Source: Variovorax paradoxus
GTDB lineage: Bacteria; Pseudomonadota; Gammaproteobacteria; Burkholderiales; Burkholderiaceae_C
Length of the DNA stretch: 64,000 nt
Assembly (NCBI RefSeq): GCF_030811855.1
Contig: NZ_JAUSRN010000001.1
Coordinates: forward strand, 558,001 to 622,000
Direction: 5' to 3'
This document shows, one piece after another, positions 43,679-52,394 of the stretch; positions within the stretch are counted from its first letter, which is position 1; every line of letters starts with the position of its first letter. A program made the position numbers and the translations under genes. Under the pieces are notes generated by a model that was given only the letters and a program-made list of their open reading frames with translations, was not told where the DNA came from and searched no databases.

Positions 43679-44058
43679 TGGCTGGCGAGCGTCCGACGGG
43701 AGAAGCCCGCGCATGGCAGCAGGGGCGGTGCCATTGCGGCGCGGTGCGCTTCGAATTCCTGCTCGCGTCGTGGAAGGGCGTGCGCTGCAACTGCAGCTAT
43801 TGCGTACGCAAGGCGGCACTGCACCACCGCGTGCCTGCGGAGCACTTCCGCCTTCTCACGGGCGGGGAACGGCTGTCGAGCTACCAGTTCGGCACGGGAC
43901 GCGCACGCCACCTCTTTTGCAGCACGTGCGGCATTCATACGCATTGCCATCCGCGATCGGCGCCCGAACAGATCAACGTCAACCTGCACTGCGTGGACGC
44001 GGTGCAGGACGCACGGGTCGAAGTTTCCCTTCATGACGGTCGCAGCTGGGCCGCATGA
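43678..44058 (+). CDS. GFA-family zinc protein
   Basis: This 126-residue protein has the cysteine pattern of glutathione-dependent formaldehyde-activating/CENP-V-like proteins: C18-x-C20-G, C37-x-C39-x-x-C42 and C81-x-x-C84-G, which bind two zinc ions. The GTG at 43678 overlaps the stop of the ATPase gene by one base, so it is cotranscribed with the importer. The activity is uncertain, because the family name is historical and most members are uncharacterised. Confidence 0.82.
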   Translation: MAGERPTGEARAWQQGRCHCGAVRFEFLLASWKGVRCNCSYCVRKAALHHRVPAEHFRLLTGGERLSSYQFGTGRARHLFCSTCGIHTHCHPRSAPEQINVNLHCVDAVQDARVEVSLHDGRSWAA

Positions 44059-44122
44059 CCCTGCGTGCGCGCACTGCCGTAGCATGCCGGTCATATCACT
44101 TCCAATTTGAGGAGGCAGTGCG

Positions 44123-44596
44123 ATGGATGGAAGACTGGATGACCTCGACCGCCACCTGTTGAGCCTGCTGCAGGCAAACGCCAGGGAGCCCGCCGCCAAC
44201 CTGGCGCGAAAGCTCAAGATCGCACGCACCACCGTCGTCGCGCGCATTGCACGGCTCGAACGCGATGGCGTGGTTGCGGGATACGGCGTGCGGCTCGGAC
44301 AGAAGCTGGAGCATGCCGCGGTGCGCGCGATCTGCGGCATTAGCGTCAATGCGAAGAGTGCCCCAGCCGTGATCCGGGCGCTCGAACGCGTGCCGGAAGT
44401 GGAGGAACTTTCGGCGGTGAGCGGCCAGTTCGACTACATGCTCTTCCTGCGCTGCGAAACGCCCGAAAAGCTGGACATCCTGCTGGACCAACTCGGGCAG
44501 CTCGACGGCATCAACCAGACGCAGACCTCCATCGTGCTGAGCCGGAAAATAGACCGCCGAAGCGCGATCTCCACAGTTCCCGAGCCCGCCCCATGA
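44123..44596 (+). CDS. Lrp/AsnC-family transcriptional regulator
   Basis: This 157-residue Lrp-type regulator has an N-terminal helix-turn-helix (LDDLDRHLLSLLQANAREPAANLARKLKIARTTV) and a C-terminal RAM/ACT ligand domain. It has a strong GAGGAGG site. Its stop overlaps the racemase-like start as ATGA. It probably senses an amino acid and controls the importer or the racemase-like gene. Confidence 0.92.
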   Translation: MDGRLDDLDRHLLSLLQANAREPAANLARKLKIARTTVVARIARLERDGVVAGYGVRLGQKLEHAAVRAICGISVNAKSAPAVIRALERVPEVEELSAVSGQFDYMLFLRCETPEKLDILLDQLGQLDGINQTQTSIVLSRKIDRRSAISTVPEPAP

Positions 44597-45285
44597 CCGC
44601 TGCGGCGCCAGGCTTTCTGGGCGTGTTGATGCTCGACACGCGATTTCCGCGGCCGCCAGGCGACGTCGGCAATCCGGACACCTATGCGAGGGCGGGCATC
44701 CCGGTGCGCTTCCTGACCGTGGAAGGCGCTTCGCCCCGGCGCATCGTCGAGGAAGCCGATCCGCGCTTGATCCAGCCCTTCGTCGACGCCGCGGTGCGGC
44801 TGGTCGCGGAAGGCGCTTCGATGATCACCACCAGCTGCGGCTTCCTGGCGGCTTACCAGGCCGAGCTTTCGAAGGCGGTTCCGGTGCCGGTGCTGACCTC
44901 GAGCCTGCTGCAGGTGCGGCGCTATGCAAACCCGGGCATCGTCACTTTCGATGCCGCATCGCTGACCCCGCAGATTCTGCAGGCTGCCGGCGTGCCCGCG
45001 GGAACGCCCATCGCGGGCGTGCGCCCGGGCTGCGAATTTCATCGCCGCATTCTGAACAACGACACCGTGCTCGACCTTGCCGAGGCGCAGCGCAACGTCA
45101 TCGACGCAGCCATGCGATTGGTGGAAGCAACGCCCACCATCGAGAACATCGTGCTGGAATGTACGAACATGCCGCCCTACCGCGAAAGCCTGGCCGCCGC
45201 AGTCGGCCGCAAAGTGCACGACATCGAGACCCTGATCCTGGAAGCGTGGTGCGCCGGGAACGCGGCGCAGCATCCGCGGCGCTAA
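44593..45285 (+). CDS. Aspartate/glutamate racemase family protein
   Basis: This 230-residue protein has the two-cysteine scheme of the Asp/Glu/hydantoin racemase superfamily: Cys82 in TTSCGFLA and Cys190 in LECTNMPPY. These would act as acid and base on the two faces of the substrate. Translation is coupled to the Lrp gene. It may interconvert L- and D-amino acids for the DadA-like oxidase nearby. Maleate isomerase or decarboxylase activity within the same superfamily is an alternative. Confidence 0.87.
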   Translation: MTAAAPGFLGVLMLDTRFPRPPGDVGNPDTYARAGIPVRFLTVEGASPRRIVEEADPRLIQPFVDAAVRLVAEGASMITTSCGFLAAYQAELSKAVPVPVLTSSLLQVRRYANPGIVTFDAASLTPQILQAAGVPAGTPIAGVRPGCEFHRRILNNDTVLDLAEAQRNVIDAAMRLVEATPTIENIVLECTNMPPYRESLAAAVGRKVHDIETLILEAWCAGNAAQHPRR

Positions 45286-45289
45286 CCGC

Positions 45290-46243
45290 TCAGCCGCCGC
45301 GGCCTGCCTGGCTGGCGTCCGCGCCATCGCCCACCAGCTGCCACAGCGCCTCCGCCACGGGCGCCATGTGGGCCGCCTGCCGGTACAGCCGGATGTCCAC
45401 CGGCACGCGCCAGCCGCCCGCGCCGGCATCCACCAGCGCGCCGCTGCGCAGGTCGTCCGCGACCAAGCTCATGGGCAGCCACGCCAGGCCACGCCCTTCA
45501 AGCGCCATGGTGCGCAGCAGCACGGCATGGTGGGCCGTAAAGACCACCGGCAGCGAAGGCGCGAAGTCCTTGCCGAACTGGCTGTCCTGGATCGCCCGCA
45601 TGATCCGGCCGAGGCCGGACGCCTCGCTGTACGCCAGCACCGAAGGCGCGTGATCCGCGCCCAGCGCGTGCATTGGCACGCCCTGCGCATCGGGCGCCGC
45701 CACGGGCACCAGCACGTCCTCGCTCAGGCGCAGCATGGGGTACTGCGCCTCGTCGAGCCGGCCCGGCGCCCCGGCATGGCCGTGGCACAGCACGAACTGC
45801 ACGCGGCGCTGCAGCATCAGGTCTTCGCAGGCCTGCGCGCTGTCCGAGATGGTCTGGATCGGCCCCAGGCTCAGCCGCGCCTCCACGCGGCCCAGCCAGC
45901 GCGGAAAAAAGGTGAGCGAGAGCACGTGCGTGGCGGCAAAGCTCAGGCTGGCCGCGGCCATGTCGTGCGCCGCGCGCGCCTTGATGCGGGCCGCTTCCAG
46001 CGCAGCCAGCACCTCCTGAAGCAGCGGCTGGAGGCGCTTGCCCGCCGCGGTGAGCGCCGCGGGGTGCGCGCTGCGGTCGAACAGGTCGACACCCACCCAT
46101 TCCTCCAGCGCGCGGATGTGCCGGCTGAACGCGGGCTGGGCGATCGAACGCGCCTGCGCCGCGCGCGAGAAATTGCCGCTCTCGGCCAGGGCGATGAAAT
46201 CTTCCAGCCATTCGAGATCGAGGGGTCGGTTGCCGGGGCCCAT
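45290..46243 (-). CDS. LysR-family transcriptional regulator of the D-tartrate cluster
   Basis: This 317-residue LysR regulator has its helix-turn-helix at residues 8-60 (LDLEWLEDFIALAESGNFSRAA, then AQPAFSRHIRALEEWVG). The C-terminal effector domain is standard. I chose the ATG at 46243; the frame stays open upstream but would overlap the divergent DapA-like gene. It is divergent from the four-gene rightward cluster ending in TarD and probably activates it. The ligand is likely tartrate or a product. Confidence 0.9.
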   Translation of the reverse strand: MGPGNRPLDLEWLEDFIALAESGNFSRAAQARSIAQPAFSRHIRALEEWVGVDLFDRSAHPAALTAAGKRLQPLLQEVLAALEAARIKARAAHDMAAASLSFAATHVLSLTFFPRWLGRVEARLSLGPIQTISDSAQACEDLMLQRRVQFVLCHGHAGAPGRLDEAQYPMLRLSEDVLVPVAAPDAQGVPMHALGADHAPSVLAYSEASGLGRIMRAIQDSQFGKDFAPSLPVVFTAHHAVLLRTMALEGRGLAWLPMSLVADDLRSGALVDAGAGGWRVPVDIRLYRQAAHMAPVAEALWQLVGDGADASQAGRGG

Positions 46244-46354
46244 GCGTGCGCGATCTGTTGAATAGTTGTATGCGATTCGAGTATTGGACGGTACCTGGCC
46301 CGGCGGCAAAGATGCACGCATTCCTGCACCTTGAACCACAAACGGAGACACAGC

Positions 46355-47293
46355 ATGCCTTCCATCGCGAATTATCGCGGGATCATCCCCGCCATTTCCT
46401 GCCCGTTCACCACCGACCACCGCATCGACGAACCGGCGCTGCGCAAGCTCGCCTCCTGGCTCGCCGGCCATGACGGCGTGGTGGCGATCATGACCAACGG
46501 CCACACCGGCGAGGTGTTCTCGCTCACGCCGGCCGAGCGGGCCGAGGTCACCCGCATCGTGGCGGATGAACTGCGCGGCCGCATGCCGGTGATCTCGTCG
46601 ATCGTCTGCGAAGGTCTGGCCGACGCCGCCGAGCATGCGCGGGCCGCCGCGGCCGCCGGCGCGGTGGCGCTCGACGTGATGCCGCCGCACCACTGGCTGC
46701 GCTTCGGCTTCACGCCCGGCCATGCGCTGCAGTACTTCGAGGCCATCCACCGCGCCGCGCCGGAACTGGATCTGGTCTGCCACGTGTACCCGGCGTGGAC
46801 CCGCGCCTCCTACTCGTCGCAGCTGCTGGCCGAGCTGGCCCGTTTGCCCTACCTGCAGGCTTTCAAGGTCGGGCAGCGCGACATGAACAAGTACGCCCGC
46901 GACATCCAGGCGATTCGCGAGGCCGATGCGTCCAAGGCGATCCTGACCTGCCACGACGAGTACCTGCTGGCCTCGATGGTGCAGGGCGTGGATGGCGCGC
47001 TGGTCGGCTTTGCCACCTTCATCCCCCAACTGATCATCGACCTGTGGAACGCGGTCAAGGCCGGCGACCTGAAGCAGGCCATGGCGGTGCAGGCCCTCAT
47101 CACGCCGCTGAAGGACGCAGTGTACGGCGGCGGCGAACCCACGGGCGAGGCGCATGCGCGCATGAAGGGCGGCATGTACCTGGCCGGCGTGCTCGCCAAC
47201 GCCACGGTGCGCCCGCCGACCGAAGCGCCGAATGCGCAAGAGATGGACGCGCTGCGGGCCGCGGTCGCGCAGGCGGGCCTTTCGAAGCGCTGA
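46355..47293 (+). CDS. DapA-family lyase/aldolase (dihydrodipicolinate synthase superfamily)
   Basis: This 312-residue TIM-barrel protein has the superfamily motifs GHTGEVFSLTPAERAEV, a Tyr in HVYPAWTRASY at the proton-relay position, and the Schiff-base lysine in QAFKVGQRDM. Members are 2-oxoacid aldolases or dehydratases. A GGAGACACAG site fixes the ATG. As first gene of the TarD cluster it may cleave or dehydrate a related sugar acid; true dihydrodipicolinate synthase is unlikely in this setting. Confidence 0.87.
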   Translation: MPSIANYRGIIPAISCPFTTDHRIDEPALRKLASWLAGHDGVVAIMTNGHTGEVFSLTPAERAEVTRIVADELRGRMPVISSIVCEGLADAAEHARAAAAAGAVALDVMPPHHWLRFGFTPGHALQYFEAIHRAAPELDLVCHVYPAWTRASYSSQLLAELARLPYLQAFKVGQRDMNKYARDIQAIREADASKAILTCHDEYLLASMVQGVDGALVGFATFIPQLIIDLWNAVKAGDLKQAMAVQALITPLKDAVYGGGEPTGEAHARMKGGMYLAGVLANATVRPPTEAPNAQEMDALRAAVAQAGLSKR

Positions 47294-47358
47294 GAAAAAA
47301 GGCGCACGGCCCACCGTGGCCGGTGCTTTGCCCGAACAACCAGAAGGAGACAAGAGAC

Positions 47359-48330
47359 ATGCAACGCAACCATTTCCTGCGCGCCACGTTCGCCGCCCTC
47401 GCGCTAGCCGCGGCGGCCCCAGGCTTTGCACAAGCGCAGCCCTGGCCGAGCCGGCCGGTGCGCATGGTGATCCCGTTCCCTCCGGGCGGCACGCTCGATA
47501 CCGTCGGCCGCCTGCTCGCGCAAAAGCTCGGCGACCAGACGGGCCAGCCCTTTATCGTCGAGAACCGGCCCGGCGGCAACGGCGTGATCGGCGCCGACGT
47601 GGTGTCGAAGGCGCCGGCGGACGGCTACACGCTGCTGTTCAACGCCTCGACTTTCACGACGGCACCCATGACGATGAAGTCGGTGCCCTACGAAGTCGTC
47701 AGGGACTTCACGCCCGTGGCGCTGGTCGCCAAGGCGCCGCTGTCGGTCGCCATTAACAAGAACCTGCCGATCACCGACGTCAAGTCGCTCATCGCGTATG
47801 CCAAGGCGAACCCCGGCAAGATGACCTTCGCGGTCGGCTCGATCGGCTCGGCGGGCCATCTGTCGACGGAACTGCTCAAGCGTGCGGGCGGGCTCGACTA
47901 CCTGATCGTGCCGTACAAGGGCACGGCGCCGGCCTTCCAGGACTTGATCGGCGGGCAGATCGACGGCTTCATCGATCCGATCCTCGGCTCGCTGCAGTAT
48001 CACAAGAGCGGCATGCTGCGCGTGGTGGCCGTCACCTCGGCCGCGCGGGCCACCAGCCTGCCGAATGTGCCCACGGTGGGCGAGAGCATTCCAGGCTACG
48101 AGTTCTACAGCTGGTACGGCCTGTGGGGCCCGGCCAAGCTGCCGGCCGCGATCACGCAGCGGCTCAATGCCGAAGTGAACAAGGCGCTGGCCACCGACAT
48201 GCGCGAGACGCTGAATGCACAGGGGCTGCTGCTCACGCCGGGCAGCGTCGACGACTTCGTGAAGTTCCAGCAGGCCGACATGGAGCGTTCGAAGAAGATC
48301 ATCGTCGAGGGCAACATCCGTGTCGAATGA
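47359..48330 (+). CDS. Bug-family tripartite tricarboxylate binding protein
   Basis: This 323-residue Bug protein has a signal peptide (cleavage after FAQA) followed by PWPSRPVRMVIPFPPGGTLD, the family's opening block. It also has ENRPGGNGVIGADVV and LVPYKGTAPAFQDLIGGQ-like segments. Bug proteins bind carboxylates, and here D-tartrate is the natural guess from the neighbouring TarD. No TctA/TctB membrane genes are nearby, so it must share a transporter or act as a sensor. An AAGGAGA site precedes the ATG. Confidence 0.92.
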   Translation: MQRNHFLRATFAALALAAAAPGFAQAQPWPSRPVRMVIPFPPGGTLDTVGRLLAQKLGDQTGQPFIVENRPGGNGVIGADVVSKAPADGYTLLFNASTFTTAPMTMKSVPYEVVRDFTPVALVAKAPLSVAINKNLPITDVKSLIAYAKANPGKMTFAVGSIGSAGHLSTELLKRAGGLDYLIVPYKGTAPAFQDLIGGQIDGFIDPILGSLQYHKSGMLRVVAVTSAARATSLPNVPTVGESIPGYEFYSWYGLWGPAKLPAAITQRLNAEVNKALATDMRETLNAQGLLLTPGSVDDFVKFQQADMERSKKIIVEGNIRVE

Positions 48331-49021
48331 AACGGCCCCGCTCGCCGTCGTGACGGGCAGCAGCGGCGGCATCGGCCGCGCCATCGCATCGCACCTGCTC
48401 GAAGGCGGCTGGCGCGTGAGCGGACTCGACCTTGCGGCGCCGACGCTCTCGCACAAGCGCTTCGCGCACGTGGCGGTCGACCTGTCGGAGGCCGGCGCCA
48501 TCGCGCGTGCCGCAGCCGAACTGCAAGACGCCGACGCGCTGGTGCATGCGGCCGGGGTGTTGCGCGTGGGCCCGCTCGGCCGGCTCGACCATGCGGGCGG
48601 CGAACTGATGTGGCGTCTGCACGTGGATGCGGCCACGCGCCTGGCCGATGCGATCGTGCCCGCGATGGCCGCACGCGGCAGCGGCCGGGTGGTGTTCATC
48701 GGCAGCCGTGTGGCCCAAGGCCTTCCAGGCCGCGGCCAGTACGCAGCCACCAAGGCGGCGCTGATCGCGCTCGCGCGCAGCTGGGCGGCCGAGGTGGCCG
48801 CGAGCGGCGTTACCCTCAACGTGGTGTCGCCCGGCGCAACACAAACCGCCATGCTGCAGGACCCGGCGCGCGCAGGCAGCGCACCCCGCCTGCCCCCCAT
48901 CGGCCGGCTCATCGAGCCTGTCGAGATCGCCGCGCTGGTCGCCTTTTTGCTCTCTGCGCCGGCAGCGGCTATCACCGGTCAGGACATCGCCATCTGCGGC
49001 GGTTCGTCGCTGCACCTCTGA
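48320..49021 (+). CDS. Short-chain dehydrogenase/reductase
   Basis: This 233-residue SDR has the cofactor motif TGSSGGIGRA near the N-terminus and the active-site Tyr and Lys in GQYAATKAALI. The end carries ITGQDIAICGGSSLHL. The GTG start lies inside the last codons of the Bug gene (11-base overlap), which indicates coupling. It probably oxidises a hydroxyacid or sugar-acid intermediate of the cluster. Confidence 0.88.
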   Translation: MSNETAPLAVVTGSSGGIGRAIASHLLEGGWRVSGLDLAAPTLSHKRFAHVAVDLSEAGAIARAAAELQDADALVHAAGVLRVGPLGRLDHAGGELMWRLHVDAATRLADAIVPAMAARGSGRVVFIGSRVAQGLPGRGQYAATKAALIALARSWAAEVAASGVTLNVVSPGATQTAMLQDPARAGSAPRLPPIGRLIEPVEIAALVAFLLSAPAAAITGQDIAICGGSSLHL

Positions 49022-49052
49022 CTGTTTCACTCATCTTCTTTTGCAAACGACC

Positions 49053-50219
49053 ATGAAAATCGTCAACGTCCTCGAGTCCACGCGCCCCATCAAGTCGGAC
49101 ATCCGCAACGCCTACATCGACTTCTCGAAGATGACCCTGAGCCTCGTGGCGGTGGTCACCGACGTGATCCGCGACGGCCGGCCGGTGGTGGGCTACGGCT
49201 TCAACTCCAACGGCCGCTACGGCCAGGGCGGCCTGATCCGCGAGCGCTTCCTGCCGCGCATTCTCGAGGCCGAACCAGCGTTACTCCTCGACGAGACCGG
49301 CGACAACCTCGATCCGCACAAGATCTGGGCCCGCATGATGATCAACGAGAAGCCCGGCGGTCACGGCGAGCGTTCGGTGGCCGTGGGCACCATCGACATG
49401 GCCGTGTGGGACGCCGTTGCCAAGATCGCCGGCAAGCCGCTGTACCAGCTGCTGGCCGAACGCTACGGCAGCGGCACGCCCGACCCGCGCGTGTTCGTCT
49501 ATGCCGCGGGCGGCTACTACTACCCCGGCAAGGGCGTCGAGGGCCTGCAGCGCGAGATGACCAGCTACCTCGAGCGCGGGTACTCGGTCGTGAAAATGAA
49601 GATCGGCGGCGCCACGCTCGCCGAAGACTGCGAACGCATCGAGTCGGTGCTCAAGATCCTCGGCCCCGGGCAGCAATTGGCCGTGGACGCCAACGGCCGC
49701 TTCGACCTGCCCACCGCCATCGACTACGGCCGTGCACTCTCGCAATACCCGCTCTTCTGGTACGAGGAAGCCGGTGACCCGCTCGACTACGAACTGCAGG
49801 CGAAGCTCGGCGAGGTGTACGCCGGACCCATGGCAACCGGCGAGAACCTGTTCTCGATGCAGGACGCGCGCAACCTCATCCGCCACGGCGGCATGCGGCC
49901 CGACAGCGACTGGCTGCAGTTCGACTGCGCGCTGAGCTACGGCCTCGTCGAATACCTGCGCACGCTCGACATGCTCAAGGCCAACGGCTGGTCGCCCTCG
50001 CGCTGCATCCCGCACGGTGGCCACCAGATGTCACTGGCCATTGCCGCAGGCCTGGGCCTCGGCGGCAACGAGAGCTACCCCGACCTGTTCCAGCCCTATG
50101 GCGGCTTCCCCGACGGCGTGAAGGTACAGAACGGCTACGTCACGCTGCCGCCGCTGCCGGGCATCGGCTTCGAAGGCAAGGCCGATCTCATTGCCGAGAT
50201 GCGCGCGTTGGCGCAGTAG
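49053..50219 (+). CDS. tarD: D-tartrate dehydratase (enolase superfamily)
   Basis: This 388-residue enolase-superfamily enzyme closely follows the characterised Bradyrhizobium D-tartrate dehydratase as I recall it, including NAYIDFSKMT, VGYGFNSNGRYGQGG and the C-terminal NESYPDLFQPYGGFPDG. The active-site residues are in place: K181/K183 in KMK, D212 in VDANG, E239 in EEAGDP, E264 in ATGENL and the His of IPHGGH (321-324). It dehydrates D-tartrate to oxaloacetate. The ATG at 49053 is chosen over a TTG four codons earlier. It is the last gene of the cluster. Confidence 0.9.
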   Translation: MKIVNVLESTRPIKSDIRNAYIDFSKMTLSLVAVVTDVIRDGRPVVGYGFNSNGRYGQGGLIRERFLPRILEAEPALLLDETGDNLDPHKIWARMMINEKPGGHGERSVAVGTIDMAVWDAVAKIAGKPLYQLLAERYGSGTPDPRVFVYAAGGYYYPGKGVEGLQREMTSYLERGYSVVKMKIGGATLAEDCERIESVLKILGPGQQLAVDANGRFDLPTAIDYGRALSQYPLFWYEEAGDPLDYELQAKLGEVYAGPMATGENLFSMQDARNLIRHGGMRPDSDWLQFDCALSYGLVEYLRTLDMLKANGWSPSRCIPHGGHQMSLAIAAGLGLGGNESYPDLFQPYGGFPDGVKVQNGYVTLPPLPGIGFEGKADLIAEMRALAQ

Positions 50220-50256
50220 GCTGCAATGCCCGGTCGATGGGAACTGGCTATCAGAA

Positions 50257-50757
50257 TCAGAATCGGCGGTCGTAGGAGAAGGTCACGCCCGCCTTGCCAA
50301 GAACCGCGGCCTGGATGGCGTCCTTGGGCGTCAAGCGCCAACCAATGGCTGGAATGATGGCCGGCGAGAAGCCTCCGACGTTGAGTGGCACCTTGTCCTT
50401 GAAGCGCCCGCGGTAGCCGTAGATGATGCCGCCGGACAACTTGAAATACAGCGAGTCGGAGCCCAGCAGATCGTTCCACTCGTGTCCGTAATATGCATAG
50501 GCCGAGAGCTGGCCGAAAGAATTCCTGAAGAGCGCACCGCCCACCGTCGAGCCATCGGAGGCAATCCGCTCCAGGCCGAGCAGGACAACCGCGCGGTGCT
50601 CCGCATCCTTGTGCCAATGATGCGTGAACGGGGCCACCACCAGCTCCCATGAGGCCTGGGCTGTGGGCTCGGACGGAGTTGCGGCGAAGGCGCCAAGACT
50701 CGCACAAGCGCTCGCGGCCAGTACGGCGGCTGCACGCCTGACATTGCATTTCTTCAT
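50257..50757 (-). CDS. Exported outer-membrane-like protein, unknown function
   Basis: This 166-residue protein has a signal peptide (cleavage after AFA). The mature part is rich in Gly and aromatic residues and ends in GKAGVTFSYDRRF. The final Phe and the alternating pattern suggest a small eight-strand beta-barrel. It contains THHWHKDAEHRAVVL and ends with a strand-like AILG segment. Similar proteins in Burkholderiales are often given transporter names without evidence. I cannot assign a role. Confidence 0.7.
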   Translation of the reverse strand: MKKCNVRRAAAVLAASACASLGAFAATPSEPTAQASWELVVAPFTHHWHKDAEHRAVVLLGLERIASDGSTVGGALFRNSFGQLSAYAYYGHEWNDLLGSDSLYFKLSGGIIYGYRGRFKDKVPLNVGGFSPAIIPAIGWRLTPKDAIQAAVLGKAGVTFSYDRRF

Positions 50758-51118
50758 GAGGGGTTCCCTGATTTTTTATAGTGCTCCAGGCCAACTGTGG
50801 AGTGCCTTCAATCGGGCCCGGGTGCTTCTTGAGATACGACGCTGATTCAATGCCAGTGTCGTCCTGGATTTCGAGATCCGGGGGGAGCCTACCCCTAAAG
50901 GCGCATCAGGAAACAGGTTGCTGGATAACTGAAAGGCGCGGGCAAGCAATTCTTCACGACGGAAGGATTTCGCGTAGTTGGAACCTCTTGCAGCAAGCCG
51001 GCGCCGCTGCCGCGGATACGGAACTCGCAACTTCCCTTTTCCTGAGTGAGCTCAGCGACGTGCCCCAATGCGGCCGAAAGCCACCATCATCCAAGGAGTT
51101 TCGGGGACACTACTTCAG
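50758..51118. other. Gene-free stretch
   Basis: This stretch of about 360 bases lies between the outer-membrane-like gene and the Imm42-like gene. It has visibly lower GC than the preceding clusters. I see no convincing coding frame with a ribosome site, RNA gene or repeat. A GTG-less upstream extension of the Imm42-like gene from 51068 is possible. An AAGGAG at 51092-51097 has no start codon at proper spacing in that frame. Confidence 0.5.
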
Positions 51119-51676
51119 ATGCTATTTGGACAAACACAACGCTTCGCCATTGAGGCAATGAGTGAGCCTGGCCTGAGCTCTCCGTCGAGAGTTTGGGGTC
51201 GCATGCGCGTTTGGTGCGACGGAAGAGCGATAGGAGACTATTCGAACAAGCAATGTGGGATGCCCTACATCCAGTTCAAAGCACTCCGAGCCAATTTGCC
51301 AAAGTTGTGGATGAGGGAGTTTGATGCGCTTGACGATGTAAGCATCTTTCATCGCTTGGATATCGCCTTGTTTGGTTGCAGAGACGGTATCGAGGTCTTG
51401 GATGAGAGAACACCCGTGCAATACGGCGACGATGCCTTGCTCTACGGCCGGTTCACCTTTCTCGCGAACTGGGGAGAGATGTTTGATGGCGAGGGCAAGC
51501 TGTTTATTCTTTGCGCAGACGGCATTCACGTGAAAGTGCTCCATCAGCCCGTGGGCTCGAAGGGTTGTCGTGTGCTGACAGCGCCAGTCACAGACGTCGA
51601 GGGCGCCTGCGATGGCTTCCTTTCCTGGTTTGAGCGCCAGGCCTCTGCACTGGGAGCACCGGCCGATCCATCTTGA
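51119..51676 (+). CDS. Imm42-like immunity protein
   Basis: This 185-residue protein matches the Imm42 pattern as I recall it. It starts MLFGQTQRFAIEAMSEPG, then gives an aromatic/charged strand (MRVWCDGRAIGDYS) and later LLYGRFTFLANWGEMF and FILCADGIHVKVLH. Imm42 proteins neutralise polymorphic toxins delivered by contact or secretion systems. The start is placed by family homology; an ATG at 51068 would add 17 residues. No cognate toxin gene is present in the window, so this may be an orphan immunity gene. Confidence 0.65.
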   Translation: MLFGQTQRFAIEAMSEPGLSSPSRVWGRMRVWCDGRAIGDYSNKQCGMPYIQFKALRANLPKLWMREFDALDDVSIFHRLDIALFGCRDGIEVLDERTPVQYGDDALLYGRFTFLANWGEMFDGEGKLFILCADGIHVKVLHQPVGSKGCRVLTAPVTDVEGACDGFLSWFERQASALGAPADPS

Positions 51677-51916
51677 CAAAAATCGCGGTTTCTGGCCCGG
51701 CAGGGCAGACTTCGGTGGTCGACCAAGGAGTTCAGTTCATTTGCGCAAGGATTGGATGGGCGCCTGAGGACCTTCAGCGCTGCCGCCATATTTCGCTACC
51801 GAGGGAGGCTAGTTCGAGTTGCCGACCGCGTAGCGGCAACGGGATCAAACGCTTGAGAGCAATCGACGATGCCAAACCGCTGTCATCGCACGACGCCTGA
51901 GCGACGCGCAGTCGCG

Positions 51917-52321
51917 TCAACTCTCCATGCCTGGTGGCCAGTCCTCGTAGAAGTTGCTGCCTTCGGGGATCGAATGCCCATCCATGATGTGCGCCGCCCA
52001 TGCGAGTACATGCGCCACGTTCTTGGCTCCAATTGGCGTCAGTCCGCACGACTCGGCGACTTCGCTCAGCCGCGCACGGCAGACATCGAGGTGGCGCCGG
52101 ACTCCTTCAGGACCGCCGAGATAGGAGTGGAATTCGTCGAGATCGATGCCCAACCCGGAGACCCCGTAGGTGCCGGCCACGCCGGCTGCTTCCTCATAGA
52201 TGGTCATGATATTCCGGCCCTCCAGGGTTGCGACAGTCGTGAGGACCTCGCAGAAAGCGTCCTTCAACCCGTTGGTGATCCACAAATCCTTGTTTTCACC
52301 GATCCAGATTGGGGCGCCCAT
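51917..52321 (-). CDS. Hypothetical cytoplasmic protein
   Basis: This 134-residue protein begins MGAPIWIGENKDLWITNGL and contains IMTIYEEAAGVAGTYGVSGLGIDLDEFHSYLGG. It ends in WPPGMES. It has no signal or membrane segment. Its size, acidity and position next to an immunity-like gene suggest another orphan immunity protein, but I do not recognise the family. An AAAGG stretch lies upstream of the ATG. Confidence 0.6.
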   Translation of the reverse strand: MGAPIWIGENKDLWITNGLKDAFCEVLTTVATLEGRNIMTIYEEAAGVAGTYGVSGLGIDLDEFHSYLGGPEGVRRHLDVCRARLSEVAESCGLTPIGAKNVAHVLAWAAHIMDGHSIPEGSNFYEDWPPGMES

Positions 52322-52394
52322 GGGTCATGCCTTTCATTGCGCCGACGGAAGGCGCCGAGGTTGTAACGGTTTCAGCGGTCCAAGATGTTCTTGG

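Noticed and set aside
45290-47431. A single long 713-residue LysR-containing protein
   Set aside because: The frame remains open upstream of the LysR ATG at 46243, but that part is opposite the DapA-like gene and has no domain features. The family length is about 310 residues.
46795-48330. A 511-residue version of the Bug protein
   Set aside because: The signal peptide and a strong ribosome site at 47341-47350 place the start at 47359. The upstream codons overlap the DapA-like gene in another frame.
51673-51900. A 75-codon frame after the Imm42-like gene
   Set aside because: It starts at a TTG inside the stop of the preceding gene, has no ribosome site and no recognisable feature.
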